Shown in pieces: positions 44,933 to 55,590 of a DNA stretch of 64,000 nucleotides. The notes below the pieces were generated by a model. The model did not search any database. It saw only the letters and a list, made by a program, of their open reading frames with translations, and had not been told where the DNA came from. Each line of letters opens with the position of its first letter. Within the stretch, counting starts at the first letter, position 1. The position numbers and the translations under genes are program-made. Origin of the DNA: Bacteroidales bacterium (GTDB lineage: Bacteria; Bacteroidota; Bacteroidia; Bacteroidales; F082); assembly GCA_017531225.1 (NCBI GenBank), contig JAFXLL010000002.1, forward strand, positions 29,285 through 93,284, read 5' to 3'.

Positions 44933-46723
44933 ATGAATATTTGGCAGCTTTTCAAAAACGTTAAGCCGTTTGTAAAGCCTTATAAATGGCTGGTTTTCAT
45001 TACCCTGATCCTCACGTTGATCGGCTCTTTGATGGCTCAGGTCAACGCCATTGTGCTCGACTGGACGGTCGACCAGGTGAATGGTCTGGTCACGGCAGGG
45101 GAGCAGTGGGGTCAACGTGCAGCGCATATCGTGATTCTGATTTCCACGGTGTTGCTTGGCAAGGAAATCATCTCCGCGCTGATCACCTTTGCCCAGAACT
45201 ACTACGGCGAGCGGATGCGCATCTTCGTCAGCCGCGATTTGGCACAGAGCGTCATCGAGAAGGTGCTGACCTTCAGGATGGCTTTTTTCAACTCGGGCGA
45301 CAATTCCACAGGCAAGCTCCAGACCCGTATCGACCAAGGGGTGAGCAGCCTCTCACGCACGGTGCAGAACTTCTTTATCGACCTGTTGCCGCTGTTCACA
45401 AGCGCCCTCTTGGCCTTGATCCTCATGTTCATCGCCAACGTGTACGTGGGACTGGTGGCCTTGGCCATCGTGCCGGTGTATTTCTGGATCACCTACCGTC
45501 AGGCCAAACGCTTGAAAGGATGGCGCCGTGAGATGCGTTCCCATCTGGAAACCAAGAGCCAGGGAATCAAAAACATCATCGACAGCATCAATGTTATCAA
45601 GAGCTTCAACCGTGAGCAGATTGAAGGACAAAAGCAGCTCGACATCCAGAATCAGGTCACCGAAAACCAGATGAAAACCCGTAAGGTGGCGTTCTATTAC
45701 AACGGCATCAAGAGCTTTGTGAAACAAGTCGGAACGGTGCTGGTCATCATCCTGACGGCTTATCTCGTGCTGATTGGCTATCCAGGCATGACCATTGGTA
45801 AGATCATGTATCACGTGATGCTGTTCAGCAACGTCATTGCCCCGATTACTCAACTGCAGCGCATTTTCGACGATGTCAACGACGCTTTGATCTATGCCGA
45901 AGGTTTCTTTAGCATCCTTGATTCTGAGCATGAAATAGAGCCATCGGGTAATTACAAACCCGATAAGATTCACGGTCGCTTTGAACTGAAACACGTCGAT
46001 TTCACCTATCCCAATGGCAATCAGGCTTTGTTTGACGTCAATATGACCATCGAGCCGAATCAAATCACCGCTTTGGTGGGTCTTTCTGGTGCCGGTAAGA
46101 GCACCATCGTCAATCTGCTCGACAAGTTCTATGAGCCACAGACGGGCCTCATCACTTTGGATGGCGTGGATTTGCGCGAGTACGATACCAAGTTCTTACG
46201 TGAGCACATCGGTTTGGTGTTGCAGAAGAACCATATTTTTGACGGCACCATCGAGGAGAACATCCTTTATGGCAAGCCTAATGCCACACATGAAGAAGTA
46301 GTGGAAGCGGCTAAGAAATCGTACATCTATGACCAAATCATGCAGCTGCCCAAGCAGTTTGAGAACAAGGCTTCCGACCTCTCGGGTGGCCAGCAGCAGC
46401 GTATCGCCATTGCCCGTATGTTCCTCAAGAATCCGCCGATTATCTTCCTCGACGAGCCAACAGCCAGCCTCGATGCCATTGCCACGGAGCAGATCAAGAA
46501 CAGCTTGGATGCCATCAAGAAGGACCGCACGGTCATCATCATCTCGCATAGCATCTCCCAAATTATCGATGCCGACCTCATCTATGCCCTCCAGACGGGT
46601 CGTGTGGAAGAATCCGGCAATCCCGATGAAATCTACAAGAAAGGCGGTATTTACAAGGATATCATCGATGCTTCCGCCCGAAGCCTCAACATTGAGAAGA
46701 TTGCAAAAACGGTTACATCCTGA
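44933..46723 (+). CDS. ABC exporter, fused permease-ATPase (MsbA-like)
   Basis: 596 residues. Six transmembrane segments (about 1-310) precede a nucleotide-binding domain with Walker A GLSGAGKST, signature LSGGQQQRIAIARM, Walker B IIFLDEPTAS and the H-loop IISHS. It acts as a homodimer or with another half-transporter. MsbA-like exporters of Bacteroidota flip lipid A or other lipids, or export drugs; the sequence does not decide between these. Confidence 0.88.
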   Translation: MNIWQLFKNVKPFVKPYKWLVFITLILTLIGSLMAQVNAIVLDWTVDQVNGLVTAGEQWGQRAAHIVILISTVLLGKEIISALITFAQNYYGERMRIFVSRDLAQSVIEKVLTFRMAFFNSGDNSTGKLQTRIDQGVSSLSRTVQNFFIDLLPLFTSALLALILMFIANVYVGLVALAIVPVYFWITYRQAKRLKGWRREMRSHLETKSQGIKNIIDSINVIKSFNREQIEGQKQLDIQNQVTENQMKTRKVAFYYNGIKSFVKQVGTVLVIILTAYLVLIGYPGMTIGKIMYHVMLFSNVIAPITQLQRIFDDVNDALIYAEGFFSILDSEHEIEPSGNYKPDKIHGRFELKHVDFTYPNGNQALFDVNMTIEPNQITALVGLSGAGKSTIVNLLDKFYEPQTGLITLDGVDLREYDTKFLREHIGLVLQKNHIFDGTIEENILYGKPNATHEEVVEAAKKSYIYDQIMQLPKQFENKASDLSGGQQQRIAIARMFLKNPPIIFLDEPTASLDAIATEQIKNSLDAIKKDRTVIIISHSISQIIDADLIYALQTGRVEESGNPDEIYKKGGIYKDIIDASARSLNIEKIAKTVTS

Positions 46724-46752
46724 ATACACCTAATCTTCTATCATTGGTAGTT

Positions 46753-46912
46753 TTACGCTGATTTTGTAGAAATGTCTTGGCGTTCTTCTTCAGAAAGTGT
46801 TTCATCGGTTTGAAATACAACAGGTTCTAAGTTTCCCATCTCTTTTTTGAAAATGGATAATCTTTCTGATAAAGAGCGATTTTCATCTCATTTTCTTGAT
46901 GTCTTTGTACAT
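46753..46912 (-). pseudogene. Remnant of a small gene's 3' end after the second ATPase
   Basis: On the minus strand directly after the ATPase stop, a coding-like tail reads RSLSERLSIFKKEMG, then VFQTDETLSEEERQ and ends TKSA plus stop at 46755-46753. No start codon is in frame, and upstream similar-looking sequence is in another frame, so it looks like a frameshifted fragment. The rest of 46724-46914 shows nothing recognisable. Confidence 0.35.
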
Positions 46913-46914
46913 TT

Positions 46915-48189
46915 TCAATCCTTCAAACACCCAATCGGTACCACATAAATCCCGTCCTCACGCCGATAGGCGAACTTACCTACTGCAGTCAGTACCATCC
47001 TGAACGCAGGTGCCTTCATTTTCGTGGTGTCAATCTTACCGGTCAGTTCTTTGAGCGCGTCCACACCTTCTTGTATCAGCTTCTCTCCACCCAGCTTTAT
47101 CTCTATCAAGCCATACGAACCATTTCTTAAATGCACCACCGTGTCACATTCCAGACCGTTCTTGTCCCGATAATGATAGACTTGTCCGTCAAGCGCATCA
47201 GCAAACACTCTTAGGTCGCGCACGCACAACGTCTCAAAGAACAGCCCAAACGTATTCAGATCGTTGATTAGGTCGTTCGGTCCTAAACCTAATGCCGCAG
47301 TGCCAATAGACGGATCAACAAAATAGCGGTTATCGGATGTGCGGATGGCCGTCTTGGAACGCAGATTGGGGTTCCAGGCCTCCATGTCCTCAATCACAAA
47401 AATCTTCTTCAATGCGGCAACATAAGCATAGATGGTCTTGTCATCCACGCTGTCTACGTCGTTGGCACGCACATCATCGGCAATCGTGCTGATGGGAGTT
47501 TGAGAACCTTGATTTCTGGCATACGACCGCATCAGCCTTTTTGTTCTCTCGGTGTCCCGTTTCACGCCATCTACACGTGAGATATCCTTTTTCACAACAG
47601 CATCATAATAGTCAAAAGCCCTGCCAAGTGCTACATCCTTATTTTGCATTGTTGCTCTTGGCCAACCGCCACGACAAGTCAGATACGCAATATCTTCCAA
47701 TTTCAGCTTGTTTTCCACAAATAACTGCTCAGGAGTCTTGAATAATTCTCTCAAGCTTACACCGCCATTGGACTCGCCAGACTCCCAAAGGCTCATAGGT
47801 CGCATCGTAAGCCACGAAACACGTCCTGTTCCCGAGTGTTTCATTCTATCATCATCTACAGGAACTGCCGATCCAGTAAGAATAAACTGTCCGTCATCAT
47901 CCCTATGGTCCACTTCAAATCTTACGGCATCCCATAGGGTCGGGACATTTTGCCATTCGTCAATCAATCTGGGTGTCTCTCCAGCCAAAACACCTTTGGG
48001 ATTAAGCACAGCCAATTCTTGCCAATTTGTCCCTTCTTCAGTGTCGTCCATGTAAACCACACTCTTGGCTTGCTGCTCAGCAGTAGTGGTCTTTCCACAC
48101 CATTTGGGGCCTTCTATCAAGACAGCACCCACACCTTCTAACTTTTTCTTTAGAAGTAAATCGGCAATTCTTGGCTTATAATTCTTCAT
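46915..48189 (-). CDS. AAA-type ATPase with DUF4143 domain (second member)
   Basis: 424 residues. Walker A is GPKWCGKTT (27-35) and Walker B is RLIDEWQ (D77/E78); FILTGSAVP follows. The C-terminal part matches DUF4143 with a nuclease-like EIKLGG near 365. It is only distantly similar to the ATPase at 17745-18890 but shares the plan and an isolated position with its own promoter and upstream repeats. Biological role unknown. Confidence 0.85.
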   Translation of the reverse strand: MKNYKPRIADLLLKKKLEGVGAVLIEGPKWCGKTTTAEQQAKSVVYMDDTEEGTNWQELAVLNPKGVLAGETPRLIDEWQNVPTLWDAVRFEVDHRDDDGQFILTGSAVPVDDDRMKHSGTGRVSWLTMRPMSLWESGESNGGVSLRELFKTPEQLFVENKLKLEDIAYLTCRGGWPRATMQNKDVALGRAFDYYDAVVKKDISRVDGVKRDTERTKRLMRSYARNQGSQTPISTIADDVRANDVDSVDDKTIYAYVAALKKIFVIEDMEAWNPNLRSKTAIRTSDNRYFVDPSIGTAALGLGPNDLINDLNTFGLFFETLCVRDLRVFADALDGQVYHYRDKNGLECDTVVHLRNGSYGLIEIKLGGEKLIQEGVDALKELTGKIDTTKMKAPAFRMVLTAVGKFAYRREDGIYVVPIGCLKD

Positions 48190-48199
48190 AATGTAACAT

Positions 48200-48220
48200 T
48201 ACTTTTGCGCTGCAAAAGTA
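48200..48220 (-). promoter_or_regulatory. Palindromic promoter of the second ATPase
   Basis: A perfect 9-bp inverted repeat TACTTTTGC / GCAAAAGTA with a 3-base centre. Its right arm read on the minus strand is the -7 box TACTTTTG (48220-48213), 24 bases before the ATG at 48189. The symmetry suggests an operator overlapping the promoter. Confidence 0.6.
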
Positions 48221-48253
48221 TATATTATTTCGCACAAAATCAGCATTTTTTTG

Positions 48254-48342
48254 AATTTTACTTCCAAAGTTGGCCGATTTTCATTTCCAATGTTGGCCGA
48301 ATTTTACTTCCAAAGTTGGCCGATTTTCATTTCCAATGTTGG
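48254..48342. repeat. Four phased repeats with CCAA-xG-TTGG cores
   Basis: Cores CCAAAGTTGG, CCAATGTTGG, CCAAAGTTGG, CCAATGTTGG begin at 48264, 48287, 48310 and 48333, an exact 23-bp period with alternating A/T types and matching TTTTACTT / TTTTCATT flanks. They lie upstream of the ATPase promoter and just after the end of xylA. The remaining bases to 48382 hold nothing else recognisable. Confidence 0.85.
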
Positions 48343-48382
48343 CAGTTTTCAACTTACTCTCCTAAAGTCCTTTCCTGCACCA

Positions 48383-49696
48383 TCACTTAGCATACAAAGC
48401 CACCAAGGTTTCGTACAGCTCCTGCTTGCCGCTGGTCATCTTGGGTTCGCCGACTTTCTTGCCGTATTCGTAGGCTTGCTCGAAGGTGAGTTTGCCGTCC
48501 TCGAAGTCTTTGCCGATGCCGCTGTCGAAGGAAGCGTAACGAGCTTTCTTCATCTTGGGCAACTCACTGTTTTCCAAAATATTGGCTGCACTGAGCAACC
48601 CACGCGCCATGGCATCCATGCCGCTGATGTGGGCGATGAAGATGTCTTCGGGGTCGGTGCTATTGCGGCGCAGCTTGGCGTCGAAGTTGGTGCCGCCATT
48701 GGTGAAGCCGCCGCCACGGATGATTTCCATCCAGGCCTGGGTGAGGTCGAAATTGTCGATGGGGAACTGGTCGGTGTCCCAACCGTTCTGGTAGTCGCCA
48801 CGGTTGGCATCGATGCTGCCCAGCATTCCGTTGTCAACGGCCACGGCCAGCTCATGCTCGAAGGTGTGCCCGGCGAGGTTGGCGTGGTTCACCTCGATGT
48901 TGACCTTAAAGTCCTTGTCGAGGCCGTGCGTCTTGAGGAAGCCGATGACGGTCTCGGTGTCGACATCATATTGGTGCTTGGTGGGCTCCATGGGTTTGGG
49001 CTCGATGAGGAAAGTGCCTTTGAAGCCGTGGGCGCGTCCATAGTCGCGAGCCATGCGCAACATGGTGGCAAGGTGTTCCTTCTCACGCTTCTGGTCGGTG
49101 TTGAGCAGGCTCATATAGCCCTCGCGGCCACCCCAAAACACATAATTGGTTCCTCCAAGCTTGATGGTCGCGTCGATGCTGTTCTTGATTTGCACGATGG
49201 CGCGGGCCACCACGTCAAAGTCGGGATTGGTGGCGGCACCGTTCATGTAACGTTTGTGGCCGAACACGTTGGCAGTGCCCCATAACAAGTGGATGTCGGG
49301 GTATTGTTTCATCTTCTCCAGGGCATAGTCGGTGATGACGCGCATCCGCTCTTCATATTCCTCCACCGTCGAGCCTTCTTCGACGATGTCGACATCGTGG
49401 AAGCAGAAATAGTGAATGCCGAGCTTGTCCATCAGCTCGAAGCCAGCGTCCATCTTGTCCTTGCCGCGTTGGACAGGGTCGGTGGCACGGTCCCATGCAT
49501 AGCTTCGGGTCTGACCACCAAACTGGTCACCACTGGCCTGGCCGAGGGTATGCCACCAAGCCATGGCGAAGCGCAGCCAGTCTTTCATTTTCTTGCCCAT
49601 CACCACACGCTCGGGGTCGTAGTAGTGAAAGGCCATCACGTTCTTTGATTCAGTCCCCTCGAAAGGGATTTTCTTGATTTGCGGGAAGTATTCCAT
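48383..49696 (-). CDS. xylA: Xylose isomerase
   Basis: 437 residues, the length of class II xylose isomerases, which convert D-xylose to D-xylulose. Recognised stretches: WWHTLGQASGDQFGG, FCFHDVDIVEEG (catalytic His-Asp pair), HLLWGTANVFGHKRYMNGAA, FLIEPKPMEPTKHQYD (metal-binding Glu) and VNIEVNHANLAGHTFEHEL. It is the last gene of the leftward xylose unit, 28 bases after xylB. Confidence 0.96.
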   Translation of the reverse strand: MEYFPQIKKIPFEGTESKNVMAFHYYDPERVVMGKKMKDWLRFAMAWWHTLGQASGDQFGGQTRSYAWDRATDPVQRGKDKMDAGFELMDKLGIHYFCFHDVDIVEEGSTVEEYEERMRVITDYALEKMKQYPDIHLLWGTANVFGHKRYMNGAATNPDFDVVARAIVQIKNSIDATIKLGGTNYVFWGGREGYMSLLNTDQKREKEHLATMLRMARDYGRAHGFKGTFLIEPKPMEPTKHQYDVDTETVIGFLKTHGLDKDFKVNIEVNHANLAGHTFEHELAVAVDNGMLGSIDANRGDYQNGWDTDQFPIDNFDLTQAWMEIIRGGGFTNGGTNFDAKLRRNSTDPEDIFIAHISGMDAMARGLLSAANILENSELPKMKKARYASFDSGIGKDFEDGKLTFEQAYEYGKKVGEPKMTSGKQELYETLVALYAK

Positions 49697-49724
49697 TGTA
49701 TTAAGTTGTTAGTTGTTCAATTAT

Positions 49725-51242
49725 TCAGTTGGCAGTGATATGGTTTTTCCACCTCTGATATGCCTCCTTGTACTGCTCCGCCAGCTTCTCATCTGGTTCG
49801 ATGACCGCAAGACGATTCAGACTGGCAAAGGCTTCGTCTGGAGAAGTATAAAACCCTGCTCCGAGGCCTGCTGCTCGTGCTGCGCCAATGCTGCCGTCGG
49901 TGTCGTAAAGCTCGATGGTGGCGCCGCTGACGCCTGCGAGGGTTTCGCGGAATATGGGGGAAAGGAACATGTTGGCTTTGCCTGCATGGATCTTGTCAAG
50001 AGTCATGCCGAGGCTTTGCATCACCTCCATGCCGTACATGAAAGCAAACACCACACCCTCTTGCGCGGCGCGGAACAGATGGGCGTGCGTGTGACGCTTG
50101 AAGTTCAGCCCGTGGATGGAACAGCCCAGGTCGCGGTTTTCCATGACGCGCTCGGCACCGTTGCCGAAAGGCAAGATACTGAGACCATCGCTGCCAATCG
50201 GGATGTCGGCGGCGATGCGGTTCATGTCTTCGTAAGCTAGCTGCTTCGGCGAAATCATCTCCCACGACCCGATATGGCGGCGCATCCACGAGTTAAGAAT
50301 GCCACAGCCGTTGACACAATGCAAGATGCCGAGACGGGGATTCTCCAACGTATGGTTGACGTGCAGGAAAGTGTTCACCCTCGATTTGGGGTCGTAACTC
50401 ACCTTATCGGAGACGCCATAAACGACACCCGATGTACCCGCAGTGGCTGCAATCTCACCAGGATGCAACACCTTGAGCGATAAGGCATTATTGGGCTGGT
50501 CGCCAGCACGATAGGCAATGGGAATACCTTCTTTTAGCCCCAATTCTTTGGCTACTTCTGCCGAGACCTTACCTTGGATGCCGAAGGTCGGCACCAACGG
50601 AGGGATGAGGTCGTTGGGGAATCCATAATAATTCATCACGTCTGCAGAGACGCAAGATTTTGCGTCTCTACAACGGTAATCGTACAACATCATCTCCGAC
50701 AACCCGCAGGCCGTGGTGACCGCTTCGCCAGACAGCCGCATGGCGAGATAGTCGCCCGGTAGCATAATTTTGTCAATCTTGTCGAACAATTCAGGCTCGT
50801 TCTCTTTCACCCAAGCCAGTTTCGATGCGGTGAAGTTGCCAGGCGAGTTGAGCAGATGGCTCAAGCATTTCTCTTTACCGATGTCGTGGAAAGCCTTATC
50901 GCCGTAGGGCACGCCGCGCGAGTCGCACCAGATGATGGCATCACGGAGTGGCTGTCGGTTCTTGTCCAAGCAGACTAAGCCATGCATTTGGTATGTTATG
51001 CCGATAGCTTCTATTGAGTTTAGCGTTGAAAGTTTAGCGTTGAGAGCGTTTAAAGCTTTTTTGAAGTAATTCCACCAGTCGTCGGGGCGTTGCTCCGCCC
51101 ATTCGGGCTGCAAGGCTTTGATGGGGGCTTCCTTCTCTGGATAAGAGGCTGAAGCCGCGCATCGTCCGCTGTCAACCTCCACCAGCGAGACCTTCACGCT
51201 ACTGCTGCCTAAGTCAATGCCTAATAAATAGTTCATGGTCAT
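49725..51242 (-). CDS. xylB: Xylulokinase (FGGY family)
   Basis: About 505 residues. Phosphorylates D-xylulose to xylulose 5-phosphate. Seen are the N-terminal GIDLGSSSVKVSLVE phosphate loop, ITYQMHGLV, IIWCDSRG, AYRAGDQPNNALSL and ATAGTSGVVYGV. The start ATG at 51242 overlaps the xylE stop (ATGA); a second ATG at 51236 (MNYLLGID) is equally possible. Oddities: a 24-bp palindrome lies in frame at about residues 192-199 (CRDAKSC), and a 14-bp tandem duplication encodes LNAKLSTLN at about residues 67-75. All kinase motifs are intact. Confidence 0.93.
   Translation of the reverse strand: MTMNYLLGIDLGSSSVKVSLVEVDSGRCAASASYPEKEAPIKALQPEWAEQRPDDWWNYFKKALNALNAKLSTLNSIEAIGITYQMHGLVCLDKNRQPLRDAIIWCDSRGVPYGDKAFHDIGKEKCLSHLLNSPGNFTASKLAWVKENEPELFDKIDKIMLPGDYLAMRLSGEAVTTACGLSEMMLYDYRCRDAKSCVSADVMNYYGFPNDLIPPLVPTFGIQGKVSAEVAKELGLKEGIPIAYRAGDQPNNALSLKVLHPGEIAATAGTSGVVYGVSDKVSYDPKSRVNTFLHVNHTLENPRLGILHCVNGCGILNSWMRRHIGSWEMISPKQLAYEDMNRIAADIPIGSDGLSILPFGNGAERVMENRDLGCSIHGLNFKRHTHAHLFRAAQEGVVFAFMYGMEVMQSLGMTLDKIHAGKANMFLSPIFRETLAGVSGATIELYDTDGSIGAARAAGLGAGFYTSPDEAFASLNRLAVIEPDEKLAEQYKEAYQRWKNHITAN
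50646..50669. repeat. 24-bp perfect palindrome inside xylB
   Basis: AGAGACGCAA and TTGCGTCTCT are 10-bp perfect arms with a 4-base loop. Eight codons long, it keeps the xylB frame. The GAGACGC-type palindrome is one I recognise from dispersed repeats of Bacteroidota. Confidence 0.75.
51017..51043. repeat. 14-bp tandem repeat inside xylB
   Basis: AGTTTAGCGTTGA occurs twice, 14 bp apart. On the coding strand it gives a low-complexity Asn/Leu/Lys stretch between conserved parts of the kinase. Confidence 0.6.
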
Positions 51243-52705
51243 TTTTTCTTCCAAAAACGCGTCATGTCTTCCAAACTCTTGCCTTTCGTTTCGGGAACGA
51301 GTCGCCAAACGAAGATAGCCGCTACGATGCACATCACGCCATAGAGTCCGTAGGTGAACCAATGGCCGAAGTTGTCGCCCGCAGTTAAGTGCATATTGAA
51401 CATGGGAACGAAGGTCGAGCTGACGACGAAGTTGAATATCCACTGCGCTGCCACAGCGATGGCCGTAGCCGCGCCACGGATGGTGTTGGGGAAGATTTCT
51501 GCAATCAGCACCCAACAAATCGGACCCCATGAGAACATGAACGAGGCTGAATAGAGCAAGATGGAAATCATCGTAATCAGTTGCATGCCGTCCACGCCGA
51601 AGGTGAAGGCCACTCCAAAAGCACCGATGGCCATACCGATGCTACCGCTGATGAGCAAAGGCTTGCGCCCCCACTTCTCGACAGTGAAGATGGCCACCAA
51701 GGTAAACAGGATGTTGACCACACCCATCACCACGGTGTTGAACATTGGGTTGGTCATGCCCATGTCGCCGAAGATGCGTGGCGCATAATACAACACGGCA
51801 TTGATACCCACCACCTGCTGGAACACGCTCAGCATGATGCCGATGAAGACCACTAACCAACCGTAAGTGAACAGCTTTTCGGTCTTCACCTTGATGGTGC
51901 TCCTGATGTCGGCCAAAATGACCTTGGCTTGCTCCAAACCATTGATTTTCGACAACACGCCCAAAGCCCTGTCGTCCTTGCCTGCCATCACTAAATAACG
52001 CGGCGACTCAGGCACGAAGCAAATCAAAATAGTGAATATGGCCGCGATGATGGCTTCGGAAGCAAACATGTAACGCCAACAAACCGCGATGGTCCAAGGG
52101 TCACTTTCGGGCATCACTTGGCTGATTCCCTTTCCGATGGACTCAATAACAGGATTCTCATGTGACCCCAGAATGAGGAAATTGACAAAATAAACCACCA
52201 ACTGGCCGAAAATGATGGCAAATTGGTTCCAACTCACCAACTGACCACGTTTTCCGGCTGGTGCTATCTCGCCAATATACATCGGACAAATCGCACTCGC
52301 CAATCCAACGCCCATGCCACCGATGATGCGGTAATAGTTGAAGCTGTTGAGGACGGTCAACGTGGCGGTGGAATGCTGATGAAATGGAAATTCGGGATGT
52401 GCGGAACCGAGAGCCGACACAAAAAACAATATGCCGGCGACGAAAAGTGCATGCTTGCGGCCCAAGCGATTGGCCAACCAACCTGATATTAATGCTCCGA
52501 TGACACATCCAATCAGCGCACTGCTACAAGTAAGACCATGGATGAAATCGGTGTACTGAAAGTCAGACGCACCGAGGAAATAGGCCTGCAAACCTTTCTC
52601 CGCGCCCGAGATGACGGCGGTGTCGTAACCAAAGAGCAACCCGCCCAAGACAGCCACCAAGACGATGCTGTAAAGGTAGCCTTTGTTTCCGTTTTGTTGG
52701 TTCAT
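51239..52705 (-). CDS. xylE: D-xylose:proton symporter-like MFS transporter
   Basis: 488 residues with 12 transmembrane segments and the sugar-porter signatures LFGYDTAVISGA, RLGRKHA, VPESPRYLV, QQVVGINAVLYYAP and VPETKGKSLE. The neighbouring xylB and xylA make D-xylose the likely substrate. It follows the carboxylase gene by 21 bases and overlaps xylB, so uptake and catabolism are co-expressed. Confidence 0.92.
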   Translation of the reverse strand: MNQQNGNKGYLYSIVLVAVLGGLLFGYDTAVISGAEKGLQAYFLGASDFQYTDFIHGLTCSSALIGCVIGALISGWLANRLGRKHALFVAGILFFVSALGSAHPEFPFHQHSTATLTVLNSFNYYRIIGGMGVGLASAICPMYIGEIAPAGKRGQLVSWNQFAIIFGQLVVYFVNFLILGSHENPVIESIGKGISQVMPESDPWTIAVCWRYMFASEAIIAAIFTILICFVPESPRYLVMAGKDDRALGVLSKINGLEQAKVILADIRSTIKVKTEKLFTYGWLVVFIGIMLSVFQQVVGINAVLYYAPRIFGDMGMTNPMFNTVVMGVVNILFTLVAIFTVEKWGRKPLLISGSIGMAIGAFGVAFTFGVDGMQLITMISILLYSASFMFSWGPICWVLIAEIFPNTIRGAATAIAVAAQWIFNFVVSSTFVPMFNMHLTAGDNFGHWFTYGLYGVMCIVAAIFVWRLVPETKGKSLEDMTRFWKKK

Positions 52706-52726
52706 GATTATGCTGCTGTTCTTAGT

Positions 52727-54334
<1,608 letters not shown>

Positions 54335-54357
54335 TGCATAATGTTTCTAACAAAGCA

Positions 54358-54365
54358 CAAAAGTA
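54358..54365 (-). promoter_or_regulatory. -7 box (TACTTTTG) for the carboxylase-xylEBA unit
   Basis: Minus-strand TACTTTTG lies 23 bases before the ATG at 54334. It would drive all four leftward genes, since no other clear promoter is seen in the short gaps. Confidence 0.45.
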
Positions 54366-54377
54366 ATAAAAAAACCG

Positions 54378-54385
54378 TATCTTTG
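54378..54385 (+). promoter_or_regulatory. -7 box (TATCTTTG) for ftsX
   Basis: TATCTTTG lies 16 bases before the ATG at 54402, divergent from the carboxylase promoter. Confidence 0.5.
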
Positions 54386-54401
54386 CATTTTATTTGTGAA
54401 G

Positions 54402-55280
54402 ATGTCCGAAAGAAACTCAAGCAATCGTCGGGTGGCTGGATCGTATGCCATGTCGTTGGTGAGCATCACGCTGGTGCTCTTCCTGCTCGGCGTGTTCGCC
54501 ATCTTCATGATGCACGCCCGCAAGCTCTCCAACCACATCAAGGAGAATCTCGGTTTCGAGATTGTGATGAACAGCGACGTGAAAGAGGCCAACATCCTGC
54601 GTCTGCAGAAAGAACTCGATGCCATGCCCGCCGTGAAGTCGACAGAGTACATCACCAAAGAAGAAGCCATCAGCCGTCTCAGTGAAGACCTGGGCGAGGA
54701 TTTCCTTGAATGGTTAGGCAACGAGACCAACCCGCTGCTACCCTCTATCGACGTGCGTTTCCATGCGGCTTACGCCAACACCGACAGCATCGCCGTCATC
54801 GAGTCGCAGCTGTTGGAAAACACCGATGTCAAGGAAGTGTATTACCAAAAATCCTTGATCGACCTCATCAACAACAACATCCGGAAGATTGCGACCATTC
54901 TGATGGCGGTGAGCTTGATCTTGCTGTTTATCGCTATCGCTTTGATCCGCAATACGATACGCCTCTCCATCTATGCCAAGCGTTTTTTGGTGCGAAGCAT
55001 GCAGTTGGTCGGTGCCACCGAAAGTTTCATCCGTCGTCCCTTCCTGAAGTCGGGTGTGACGCAAGGCTTTTTGGGCGGCTTGCTGGCTGACTTTTTCCTG
55101 GTGGGCATCTTGTATTGGGCCTCAAAACGCATACCCGACCTGATGTTGATTCAAGATGTCACAGTTATTGTCGCCATCTTGATGGGCGTGGTGGTCTTGG
55201 GCGTAATCTTGGCTTGGGTTTCCACCCGTGCGGCACTCGATAAGTTCCTGAAAGCTGATCTTGATAAATTATATAACTGA
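54402..55280 (+). CDS. ftsX: Cell-division protein FtsX
   Basis: 292 residues. One N-terminal transmembrane segment (about 20-42), a periplasmic domain (about 45-165) and three C-terminal segments with MQLVGATESFIRRPFL give the FtsX plan. With the ATPase FtsE it controls peptidoglycan hydrolases through EnvC at the septum; an EnvC-like protein is encoded at 21930-23174. ftsE is not adjacent. ATG 54402 is preferred over the GTG two codons upstream. Confidence 0.9.
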   Translation: MSERNSSNRRVAGSYAMSLVSITLVLFLLGVFAIFMMHARKLSNHIKENLGFEIVMNSDVKEANILRLQKELDAMPAVKSTEYITKEEAISRLSEDLGEDFLEWLGNETNPLLPSIDVRFHAAYANTDSIAVIESQLLENTDVKEVYYQKSLIDLINNNIRKIATILMAVSLILLFIAIALIRNTIRLSIYAKRFLVRSMQLVGATESFIRRPFLKSGVTQGFLGGLLADFFLVGILYWASKRIPDLMLIQDVTVIVAILMGVVVLGVILAWVSTRAALDKFLKADLDKLYN

Positions 55281-55293
55281 TATTCAATAAATT

Positions 55294-55557
55294 ATGGCTA
55301 AGCAAAAAAACAACGTGGTTGTAGAAGAAACCGATAATGGGAAAAAGCTGCCTTTTGCGAAGATGAATTACATCTTGGTGTTGGTTGGCGTATTTCTCAT
55401 CGCCTTGGGAATGATTCTGATGATCGGCGGCGGCTCCACCGACCCTGACGTGTTTAACGATAAAATGTTTAATTTTCAAAGGATTACCCTTTCTCCAATT
55501 CTGATTCTCGCTGGTTTTGTGGTGGAGCTAGTGGCCATCTTCTACAAGAAAAAATAA
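55294..55557 (+). CDS. DUF3098 small membrane protein
   Basis: 87 residues with two transmembrane segments (about 27-46 and 65-83) and the family pattern LPFAKMNYILVLVGVFLIALG, then GFVVELVAIFYKKK. Found between ftsX and uppP in Bacteroidota. Function unknown, but the position points to the cell envelope or division. Confidence 0.85.
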   Translation: MAKQKNNVVVEETDNGKKLPFAKMNYILVLVGVFLIALGMILMIGGGSTDPDVFNDKMFNFQRITLSPILILAGFVVELVAIFYKKK

Positions 55558-55590
55558 CTTTCAATTTTCAATTATCAACTTTCAATTTTT

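Noticed and set aside
48254-48342. Possible CRISPR array
   Set aside because: Units repeat every 23 bp with no unique spacers and no cas genes nearby; they look like binding sites.
55559-55590. TTTCAATTTTCAATTAT repeats before uppP and GTGAGAGGT repeats before 19802 as regulatory elements
   Set aside because: Short, imperfect, low-complexity sequence of a type common in Bacteroidota gaps; no fixed spacing or symmetry.
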